Source: Chloroflexota bacterium (GTDB lineage Bacteria > Chloroflexota > Dehalococcoidia > Bin125). Taken from it: a stretch of DNA of 5,833 nucleotides. The translations under genes and the position numbers were made by a program. How positions within the stretch are numbered: the first letter of the stretch is position 1; every line of letters begins with the position of its first letter. Location of the stretch: NCBI GenBank assembly GCA_026705105.1, contig JAPPBK010000271.1:1-5833 (forward strand), written 5' to 3'. Below, piece after piece: positions 1-4,843 of this stretch. The notes beneath the pieces were generated by a model. It searched no databases. It was not told the origin of the DNA and was given only the letters and a program-made list of their open reading frames with translations.

Positions 1-102
1 GCAGGGCAGATCTACAAAGCCGCCGTACACCGCCTCAGAGCCGACTCCCGGTACCCCTATCCGATCACGACGCATACCGAAGATGAAGGGACCAGCAAGT
101 GA
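1..102 (+). CDS. C-terminal end of an unidentified protein (5' end outside window)
   Basis: An open frame enters from the left edge and gives 33 codons before TGA at 100-102. The visible tail begins AGQIYKAAVHRLRADS, is basic, and ends EDEGTSK. It is too short to assign a family. The case for a real gene is positional: its stop overlaps the GTG start of the next gene in a GTGA arrangement, typical of translationally coupled operon members. It is therefore probably the first visible member of the operon that also encodes the unknown 304-aa protein and the Rad50-like ATPase. A nuclease or helicase partner of the ATPase would be plausible but is speculation. Confidence 0.6.
   Translation, partial: AGQIYKAAVHRLRADSRYPYPITTHTEDEGTSK
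85..90 (+). promoter_or_regulatory. Ribosome binding site for the 304-aa gene
   Basis: GAAGGG lies eight bases before the GTG at 99. The next in-frame ATG at 105 would be 14 bases away, which is too far. The site lies inside the 3' end of the upstream gene, so it favours GTG 99 and coupled translation. Confidence 0.55.
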
Positions 103-1013
103 ACATGGAACAGAACGATCTTGAGGCCTTCCTAGACGGCTTCATCGACGCCTACTTGGACTTCCTTGAGGGCGCTAGAAGGGAACCTCCTGGACTCGAC
201 GACCTGACCAGCGAGCAGCGCCGAGCAGCAGAGGGCTACATACAGTCGATCACGGCGGCTCGAGGCGTCGACCCTCATGCATCGCCACCCTCGATTGAGC
301 AGCTTCTCGCGGCCGGTGCTCGTGCCAGAGGAACCGCGGCAGAGCTGGGTGAGGCACTTCAATCTCACCTGCGTGCCTTTGTGGACCCAAGGTCAAGAGT
401 CACGGCCGATGCGGCTGCAGCCGCTGGCGGGTTGGCGTCAGTGCTCGTCGTCCACGCACATGGGATGCGGCTTCGAGTCGTGGCGGAGCCGCCTTCGGTG
501 GATCTCGACGCCGCTTTCAGAAACCGAGTTGCGGACATAGCCGCTGTCTTCGGCGCCTTCCCAGATAGCAGCGTCGTGCTCTTTGCCACGACGGGCGCTG
601 AGGCTGCTGGCGTGATCGTTGAGCGAGAAGACGTCCACAGCGCCATTGAGACACCGTCCGGTGCGGTCAGCGCTGCGCGCCTGCGGAGACCGGTCATGGA
701 TGCTGCATCGGCATGTGCCATGTGGCTGCAGGAGGCGGTCCCTGAATTCGAGCCCCTGCAGGCCGATCTCCTCGGATCCCCAGCTACTCCCGAGGCGTTG
801 CCGGACCCCGTGAGCATGGCGACACGGGTTGTGGATGAGCTGGTGGTTGCTGGCAACAGAGCGCGAATCGGCGCCAAGCGAGTCGCCTGGGGCACGCTGG
901 GCGAAACCGAGTCGCAGGGCTTGGCGGCGATCGTCGACGACGCTCAGCATGGGCGACTGTCGAGCGACGAGTACAGACGCCGCCTAGAGGACACAGTGGG
1001 GATGGCGGCATGA
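99..1013 (+). CDS. Unknown 304-aa partner protein of Rad50-like ATPase
   Basis: I do not recognise this family. Residues 1-95 are mostly predicted helix; the first 30 are acidic and hydrophobic (DLEAFLDGFIDAYLDFLEGA), followed by SEQRRAAEGYIQSI and SIEQLLAAGARARG. Residues 105-180 look like an alpha/beta domain with strand-like stretches LASVLVVHA, MRLRVVAE and SSVVLFATTG. After a proline-rich linker near 225-238, the C-terminal 65 residues are helical and charged, ending SSDEYRRRLEDTVGMAA. I see no signal peptide, membrane helix, cysteine cluster or nuclease motif, so it is probably a soluble cytoplasmic protein. GTG 99 is chosen because of the GAAGGG site; ATG 105 is the alternative. It overlaps the preceding stop and the following ATG by four bases each, so it is probably made with the ATPase. 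A sensor or adaptor role is inference only. Confidence 0.85.
   Translation: MNMEQNDLEAFLDGFIDAYLDFLEGARREPPGLDDLTSEQRRAAEGYIQSITAARGVDPHASPPSIEQLLAAGARARGTAAELGEALQSHLRAFVDPRSRVTADAAAAAGGLASVLVVHAHGMRLRVVAEPPSVDLDAAFRNRVADIAAVFGAFPDSSVVLFATTGAEAAGVIVEREDVHSAIETPSGAVSAARLRRPVMDAASACAMWLQEAVPEFEPLQADLLGSPATPEALPDPVSMATRVVDELVVAGNRARIGAKRVAWGTLGETESQGLAAIVDDAQHGRLSSDEYRRRLEDTVGMAA
998..1013 (+). promoter_or_regulatory. Ribosome binding site and ATGA overlap coupling the ATPase to the upstream gene
   Basis: GGGG at 998-1001 lies eight bases before ATG 1010-1012. That ATG shares bases with the TGA at 1011-1013 that ends the 304-aa gene. This layout normally means termination-reinitiation coupling and a fixed ratio between the two products. 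Confidence 0.6.
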
Positions 1014-2842
1014 TCCATCGGCTGCTTCTCCAGAATTGGAGATCATTTGAGAGGCTTGACCTTTCCTTCGAATCAGGCACGACCTTCGTCGTCGCGCCCA
1101 ACGGCGTAGGCAAGTCCTCGCTTGTTCTTGGCTTGGCGTGGGCCGTGTTCGGCGATCACAGCAACGTCGATTCGAAGTCCTGCATCCGAGCCGGGGCTGA
1201 TAAGGCGGAAGCCCGGGTCGACATGGATCTGCCAGACCAGCGCCGGCTTGTTATTTCACGAGTCGCTCGACGTCGCGGCGCAGCTCGGTCCACTTACAGC
1301 ATTGACGGCACGACCCTGAGTGAACAGTCAGCCCGAGCTCAGATGGAAGCAGCTCTGGGTGTTGACCTTCCTCTCGCAGGTCGGCTGTCGATGATGCTGG
1401 GTGGTGGTCACCTTGCTGCACAGGATGAACTCAACCTCGAAGCCCATCTTCACCATGCCTTCGGCGTCTCTCACCTCCTTGAGGTGGCTCAAACGGCGGA
1501 GACTCTCGCAAGGGAGGCCGATAGGGCTCGAGCCGCCTTTCGGTCCTCGAGCAAGAAGCAGCTAGCCAACCGCTCCGAACTGGAAGACGAGATCGCCGAA
1601 CTCGAAACCGAGATGAAGCGCCTCGTAGAGCGGGGTGCCGAACTCCAGCAACTCCGAGACAGTGCGGACGCTCAGCGCTCCCTAGTCGAGCGCCACCACG
1701 CAATCGCGGAGCAGATCCAACGCCATGAACAAAGGCGTTCTGAACTCATCGCCCAGGCATGGGAGGTTCTCGACAGTGAAACGGTGGCCGCCGACGTTGA
1801 GGCGGCCTGCTCAGCCCTGCACGAGGAGCTTGCGAAGATCGAACAGTCCGTAAGCGACGCGACCGAAGGGATCGCTGCCGCGCGCATGGTGATGGAGTCC
1901 GCTCGTGAAGCTGTCGGTTTGCTCGCCGCGGACACAGCTGTTTGTCCCACATGTATGCGTCCGCTTGCGGCTGACGAACTGGAGTCGGCGAGAGTCGCCC
2001 ATGTGGCGCGTGAGATAGAAGCCCGTGGCCAGATCCAGAGCCTCGACGCCGTCCAGCAGTACGGGCGACCACGCGTCAGGTCGGTCGCCGGCCTGCTATC
2101 GCAGCTCGAGTCGCTCGAACCCCTTGTCCCAGAACCCGACACCCTCGGCACCTCCGATCGATCTCAGACTGAGGTTCTGTACCGGGAAGCGAGCGTCGCC
2201 CTGGACGAACACAACCAACGAATCGGCGCCGTGAGATCCCGTCTGGAATCGCTACAGCGTCAAGTGGCGTCGGATGACCAACTCCAACAGGAGGAGCGGG
2301 AACTGCAACTCGTCTACCGCAGAGAAGCCCTCGCCGTTGCAGGAGCAAGGGTGTTGAGAGAAGCCGCAGACCAAGTGATCGAGTCTCGGATCGAACCCAT
2401 CGCAAGAGAGGTTCGCTGGCGCTGGAAGCGCCTGTTCGCCGATGATGGTCTCACCCTGAGGGCGGACGGATCGATCGTGCGGGTTCACGCAGACGAGGAA
2501 CTCGGGTGGGACACTCTCAGCGGCGGCGAACGGACCTGGGCCAGAATCGTCACGCACTTGCTCGTGCTGGCCACCACCACGTCTCTGCCATTCGCTTGGT
2601 TCGATGAGCCACTGGAACATCTCGATCCACAGTTCCGTCGCACCGTCGCGGCGACCCTGGCCAAGGCCACTATCGGCGGTGCTCCTCATCAGCTCCTCAT
2701 TACGACCTACGAGCACTCCCTTGCCCGGCAGTTGGCCGAAGATACTGACAGCGCCGAGATCATCGCTATTCGAGCGCCACACGGTCGGCATACGCCTGAC
2801 CCCGACCAGACATCAGTCCAGCCGATGAAGCGCGCCTCCTAG
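1010..2842 (+). CDS. Rad50/SMC-like ATPase with CxxC zinc hook (610 aa)
   Basis: This is an ATPase of the Rad50/SbcC/SMC class in compact form. The N-terminal half-head carries the Walker A loop APNGVGKSS (residues 29-37; the usual first glycine is alanine) and a candidate Q-loop glutamine at 137. Residues about 160-300 and 320-460 are heptad-like and rich in Glu, Arg, Leu and Ala, forming two coiled-coil arms. Between them CPTC at 312-315, followed by MRPL, is the Rad50-type zinc hook. The C-terminal half-head has the signature motif LSGGE (503-507), Walker B FAWFDEP (528-534, D532/E533), D-loop EHLDP and a switch histidine in ITTYEH (H569). SbcC and eukaryotic Rad50 are much longer, so this resembles the shorter DndD-like or defence-associated ATPases. 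In known relatives, ATP-driven head closure gates DNA binding and controls a partner nuclease. No Mre11-like gene is visible, so any nuclease partner would lie upstream or act in trans. The exact family is unresolved. Confidence 0.95.
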   Translation: MIHRLLLQNWRSFERLDLSFESGTTFVVAPNGVGKSSLVLGLAWAVFGDHSNVDSKSCIRAGADKAEARVDMDLPDQRRLVISRVARRRGAARSTYSIDGTTLSEQSARAQMEAALGVDLPLAGRLSMMLGGGHLAAQDELNLEAHLHHAFGVSHLLEVAQTAETLAREADRARAAFRSSSKKQLANRSELEDEIAELETEMKRLVERGAELQQLRDSADAQRSLVERHHAIAEQIQRHEQRRSELIAQAWEVLDSETVAADVEAACSALHEELAKIEQSVSDATEGIAAARMVMESAREAVGLLAADTAVCPTCMRPLAADELESARVAHVAREIEARGQIQSLDAVQQYGRPRVRSVAGLLSQLESLEPLVPEPDTLGTSDRSQTEVLYREASVALDEHNQRIGAVRSRLESLQRQVASDDQLQQEERELQLVYRREALAVAGARVLREAADQVIESRIEPIAREVRWRWKRLFADDGLTLRADGSIVRVHADEELGWDTLSGGERTWARIVTHLLVLATTTSLPFAWFDEPLEHLDPQFRRTVAATLAKATIGGAPHQLLITTYEHSLARQLAEDTDSAEIIAIRAPHGRHTPDPDQTSVQPMKRAS

Positions 2843-2938
2843 CGGCACCCAGTCAGCGGAGAGTTCCTCGGCGAGCGGTTCGACGTGCAGGTATGTCTTC
2901 TGAGCCGAGTCGAAGGCGTGAGAGATACGAGCTATTGA
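2813..2938 (-). pseudogene. Possible minus-strand gene remnant, perhaps the tail of a tyrosine recombinase
   Basis: The spacer after the ATPase gene reads on the minus strand as about 41 codons ending at TGA (2815-2813) and running into the ATPase 3' end. The codons are G/C-rich at third positions and the peptide looks protein-like: ARISHAFDSAQ, KTYLHVEPLAEEL, SADWVPLGG. A histidine followed about ten residues later by TYLHVEP resembles the last part of tyrosine recombinases (LGH...TxxYxHl). Upstream of about 2938 the frame continues only as antisense of the membrane-protein gene, without this character. No start is visible, so if real it is a fragment. The family guess is weak. Confidence 0.25.
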
Positions 2939-2946
2939 GAGGAGAG
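2937..2946 (+). promoter_or_regulatory. Strong ribosome binding site for the two-helix membrane protein
   Basis: GAGAGGAGAG lies five bases before GTG 2952. It is the best Shine-Dalgarno match in the window and supports GTG 2952 over the in-frame ATG at 2961. No convincing -35/-10 promoter was found in the 109-base spacer, so transcription may read through from the operon or start at a weak promoter. Confidence 0.6.
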
Positions 2947-2951
2947 TAACA

Positions 2952-3329
2952 GTGTGGACCATGTGGAACTCGATACGCAGATTCTGGGAGAGGTACCTGT
3001 TCTGGATCGTTGTTGTCGTCCTCGCTGTGGGGGTGGCGCGTTGGGATTGGCACCTGTCCATCTGGGATTGGTTGGGTGAGGCGAACGGGGGCGAGTCGAA
3101 CAGCACGACGCTTCGCAACGCCGGCCTGATCGTCCTGCCGGTAGTCGCGATCTATCTCACCTGGAAACGCATCAAGGTCGCAGAGCGCGAGGCGCTCACA
3201 TCCCGAAGGAACCTCCAAACAGCCCGTGAGACACTCGACCTCAACTACAAGACGCTGTCGTATATGGAGCACAGGGACCGTGAGGAGAGGCGACACAACC
3301 AGCATGCCACCGCAGACGAACGGTCGTAG
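2952..3329 (+). CDS. Small membrane protein with two transmembrane helices; possible truncated N-terminal anchor
   Basis: A 125-aa protein begins with basic and aromatic residues and TM1 at about 14-30 (YLFWIVVVVLAVGVA). A Trp-rich loop (WDWHLSIWDW) and an acidic Gly/Ser stretch follow, then TM2 at about 56-71 (AGLIVLPVVAIYLTW). The remaining 54 residues are very charged and helical (KRIKVAEREALTSRR, HRDREERRHN) and probably cytoplasmic. ESNSTTLRN followed by a hydrophobic helix and KVAERE resembles, from memory, the N-terminal anchor of larger actinobacterial membrane proteins, including pentapeptide-repeat ones; no such downstream domain follows. The stop codon is the only difference in the core of an in-frame 17-bp repeat (SYMEH versus S-stop-MEH), and the frame stays open for 54 more codons. 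The gene may therefore be truncated. Two-helix proteins near defence genes can be membrane effectors, but nothing here proves that. Confidence 0.7.
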   Translation: MWTMWNSIRRFWERYLFWIVVVVLAVGVARWDWHLSIWDWLGEANGGESNSTTLRNAGLIVLPVVAIYLTWKRIKVAEREALTSRRNLQTARETLDLNYKTLSYMEHRDREERRHNQHATADERS

Positions 3330-3340
3330 ATGGAGCACAG
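3258..3340 (+). repeat. In-frame 17-bp direct repeat spanning the end of the membrane-protein gene
   Basis: TCGTATATGGAGCACAG (3258-3274) recurs as TCGTAGATGGAGCACAG (3324-3340) with one mismatch in 17. The offset is 66 bases, exactly 22 codons, so both copies are read in the same frame as S-Y-M-E-H and S-stop-M-E-H. The mismatch T to G creates the TAG stop at 3327-3329. Similarity continues weakly after the core (GGACCG versus TGAACCG). Confidence 0.8.
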
Positions 3341-3533
3341 TGAACCGCCCTGGCTTTCCCGGCGGGTGGTGTGCTCCCGGTATCGCGAAGAGGCACTTTC
3401 TGGTACAGGCCGACACAGCGCAACACGGCCAGTCACGGTGCAACGAACATCAAGAGACTCTGAGCGCTTCCCACTGCGATCCAGCGGTGGCTGAGCGCCA
3501 TCGTTAGTCCACACGCTCTTCGATGCTCGCGTC
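3330..3533. other. Convergent 204-base spacer without a supported gene
   Basis: The spacer lies between two genes that end toward each other. The plus frame of the membrane protein continues open from ATG 3330 to a TGA at 3492-3494 (54 codons, beginning MEHSEPPW), but the peptide has no family resemblance and no Shine-Dalgarno site beyond the repeat. The spacer holds the hairpin at 3332-3377 and one copy of a 13-bp repeat shared with the restriction-gene tail. Confidence 0.5.
3332..3377 (+). terminator. Hairpin immediately after the membrane-protein stop; possible terminator
   Basis: GGAGCAC (3332-3338) pairs with GTGCTCC (3371-3377), and inside it CCGCC (3345-3349) pairs with GGCGG (3361-3365) around an 11-base loop. 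It starts three bases after the TAG. No T-run follows on the plus strand, so it would be an atypical terminator or an mRNA-end stabilising structure. Confidence 0.35.
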
Positions 3534-3568
3534 CTACGGCTGGACGCTTGCGAAACCGTCGTTAGTCC
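3498..3568. repeat. 13-bp direct repeat, one copy inside the restriction-gene tail
   Basis: CCATCGTTAGTCC (3498-3510) and CCGTCGTTAGTCC (3556-3568) agree at 12 of 13 bases. On the minus strand the inner copy encodes W-R-T-N-D-G near the end of the nuclease. The outer copy reads V-W-T-N-D-G in a frame that begins GTGTGG, suggesting a partial duplication of the gene's 3' end. Confidence 0.55.
3529..3547 (-). terminator. Hairpin over the stop codon of the McrA-like nuclease gene
   Basis: GCGTCC (3529-3534) and GGACGC (3542-3547) form a six-base-pair stem with a seven-base loop that contains part of the TAG stop (3536-3534 on the minus strand). No U-run follows, so a role in termination is uncertain. 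Confidence 0.3.
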
Positions 3569-4601
3569 GCCAGACGGCCGCTGCGGGGACCGTGAGAATC
3601 AACTCGATGAGGTCCTGGACGGGCTGCCGAGGAAGTAGGACTGCCAGGCCCATCGAGGATGGCTCAAAGCGGCGGTAGTCGAGGAGCTGCCCGATGGCCA
3701 TCCTCACAGACGCTCGCCGAACATCGCCCTTCGCTTCGTAGAGAACTCCATCGGTCTCATCCACCAGATCGGAGGCAAGTACAGAATCGGAACCGTCTGG
3801 TCTATACCTGCCCCTCGTCACTTTGTGGCCTTGGCTCTCCAGATGCTCGACGTATGCCATTACGAGGCTCTGTTCACGTCGGGTGGCCTCGATGTCCTGG
3901 CCCGGAACGAAGAACCGGAACTGTTCGACATGCTGCGCCTCGACCCTGACCCGGCTTGTGCGAGGGGTTTGGGCGGGCGGCTCTGCTGGCAGTCTTCGTT
4001 CCTCCTTTATCGCAGCGACGGTCGCAGCTAGCGCGTCTTCGTCCGACGCGTACCGGTCCCACACGTCTGCGTCGCCCTTGGCGAAGTTTGACGCGCCGCC
4101 TTCTTCGTTTGGGTCGAGCCAAGCGAAGTTCCCGAGCTTCAGCGCAACGGTGTCCGCGCTGCGGCCACGGTACGGAACTGGACGAGTTGAATGAACCGTC
4201 AGAGCGGCGAGATCGCGACAGAGCTCCTCGACGCGCAGATCCGCCTTGCCGAGGCGACCTGCACGGAGGTAGAGATCGAGCACGAGGATCCGCTCTTCCT
4301 CAGCCCAAGGAATGCCACGCGAATAGTTCTCGACATGGAATCCAAGAACTCTCAAGCGAGCGGCCACGGTGGCTTCTCCGCCCGAGAAGTCCTGCGGCTG
4401 AAGCGGACCGAGGTCAGGTCGATCGAAGCCATGTGCAACGCCGACAACGGCCTTGGAGTCATAACGGCGTCCACCATGGACGAGGAAATAGCTGCGCGCC
4501 TTCCCAAAGCCATAGTGATCGAGGAAGACCTCTCTGCCCAAACGATCGAACTCGACGGCTGCACGTTCGACGCCGTCAGCGGTCACATCACCAAGCGTCA
4601 T
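3534..4601 (-). CDS. Restriction endonuclease: ScoMcrA-like N-terminal head plus PD-(D/E)XK nuclease domain
   Basis: This is a predicted modification-dependent or type IV-like restriction enzyme of 355 aa. Residues about 8-92 match the pattern of the ScoMcrA-like N-terminal head: EFDRLGREVFLDHYGFG, RSYFLVHGGRRYDSKAVVG and LGPLQPQDFSGGE. Residues about 98-200 look like the middle domain that often precedes HNH domains in such proteins (EERILVLDLYLRAG, TVALKLGNFAWLDP, WDRYASDEDAL). Instead of HNH, the C-terminal part (225-350) shows a PD-(D/E)XK core: ASDLVDE (D278), LYEAK (E289, K291), then VRMAIGQLLDYRRF and GLAVLLPRQP. ATG 4601 is preferred because GGGGGTGG ends five bases before it; GTG at 4610 would add three residues with little Shine-Dalgarno support. 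By family logic it would cleave modified foreign DNA in the cytoplasm. The gene diverges from the GIY-YIG/RAMA gene and converges on the membrane-protein gene. The fold calls are strong; the recognised modification is unknown. Confidence 0.9.
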   Translation of the reverse strand: MTLGDVTADGVERAAVEFDRLGREVFLDHYGFGKARSYFLVHGGRRYDSKAVVGVAHGFDRPDLGPLQPQDFSGGEATVAARLRVLGFHVENYSRGIPWAEEERILVLDLYLRAGRLGKADLRVEELCRDLAALTVHSTRPVPYRGRSADTVALKLGNFAWLDPNEEGGASNFAKGDADVWDRYASDEDALAATVAAIKEERRLPAEPPAQTPRTSRVRVEAQHVEQFRFFVPGQDIEATRREQSLVMAYVEHLESQGHKVTRGRYRPDGSDSVLASDLVDETDGVLYEAKGDVRRASVRMAIGQLLDYRRFEPSSMGLAVLLPRQPVQDLIELILTVPAAAVWRTNDGFASVQP

Positions 4602-4606
4602 GGCAA

Positions 4607-4614
4607 CCACCCCC
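4607..4614 (-). promoter_or_regulatory. Ribosome binding site deciding the McrA-like start
   Basis: On the minus strand GGGGGTGG ends five bases before ATG (4601-4599). It overlaps the alternative GTG start at 4610, so it argues for ATG 4601 as the true start. Confidence 0.5.
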
Positions 4615-4833
4615 GGTTGGCCGTCAAGATTCTCAACGCTAGTTGTTCGCCCGCTCGGGTGGTGCGGGCCGCTGCCGCGGCTGACATTCCTGAAGCATCC
4701 CGAAGCACCTAGCAGGCCAGGCGACAGGATCAGCCGATTCTGCCAAACCCCAATCGGGTGGCCGGCTCACGGTCAACACCGGGCAATCCGCGAAGTTGGT
4801 GCGCTACCGTCCCGGGGACGTAGAGGGCTGCCT

Positions 4834-4837
4834 GGAG
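4834..4837 (+). promoter_or_regulatory. Ribosome binding site deciding the GIY-YIG start
   Basis: GGAG lies six bases before ATG 4844. The upstream alternatives TTG 4796 and GTG 4799 have no clear Shine-Dalgarno sequence. Confidence 0.5.
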
Positions 4838-4843
4838 CAAGCT

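Larger units (their letters stand above)
4602..4843. promoter_or_regulatory. Divergent intergenic control region between the two nuclease genes
   Basis: Promoters for both divergent genes should lie in these 242 bases, but no convincing -35/-10 pair was found on either strand. Two short inverted repeats are visible: GCCCGC (4649-4654) with GCGGGC (4664-4669), and GCCGC (4668-4672) with GCGGC (4677-4681). They could be operator-like, but in GC-rich DNA they may be chance. The plus frame of the GIY-YIG gene is open back to a TGA at 4691, without an ATG or GTG until GTG 4799. Confidence 0.4.

Noticed and set aside
365..895. 176-codon minus-strand frame inside the 304-aa gene
   Set aside because: Ala/Ser/Thr/Arg-rich translation without structure. 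The plus gene is supported by its ribosome site and operon overlaps.
2252..2791. 179-codon minus-strand frame inside the ATPase gene
   Set aside because: Antisense to the conserved ATPase C-terminal head; shadow of codon bias.
1..2842. Naming the operon as Dnd, Lamassu, Wadjet or Mre11-Rad50
   Set aside because: Only the ATPase class is shared; the partner protein matches none of these by eye, and the upstream gene is almost entirely outside the window.
3226..3507. Plus-strand frame that could be a frameshifted continuation of the membrane protein
   Set aside because: The translation shows no pentapeptide repeats or other expected domain, so a simple frameshift does not restore a longer protein.
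3956..4642. 228-codon plus-strand frame
   Set aside because: Arg/Ser/Pro-rich, low-complexity translation antisense to the McrA-like gene; not protein-like.
4191..4712. 173-codon plus-strand frame opposite the McrA-like gene start
   Set aside because: It is antisense to a clear restriction-enzyme gene, has no recognisable domain or good ribosome site, and is typical of GC-rich shadow frames.
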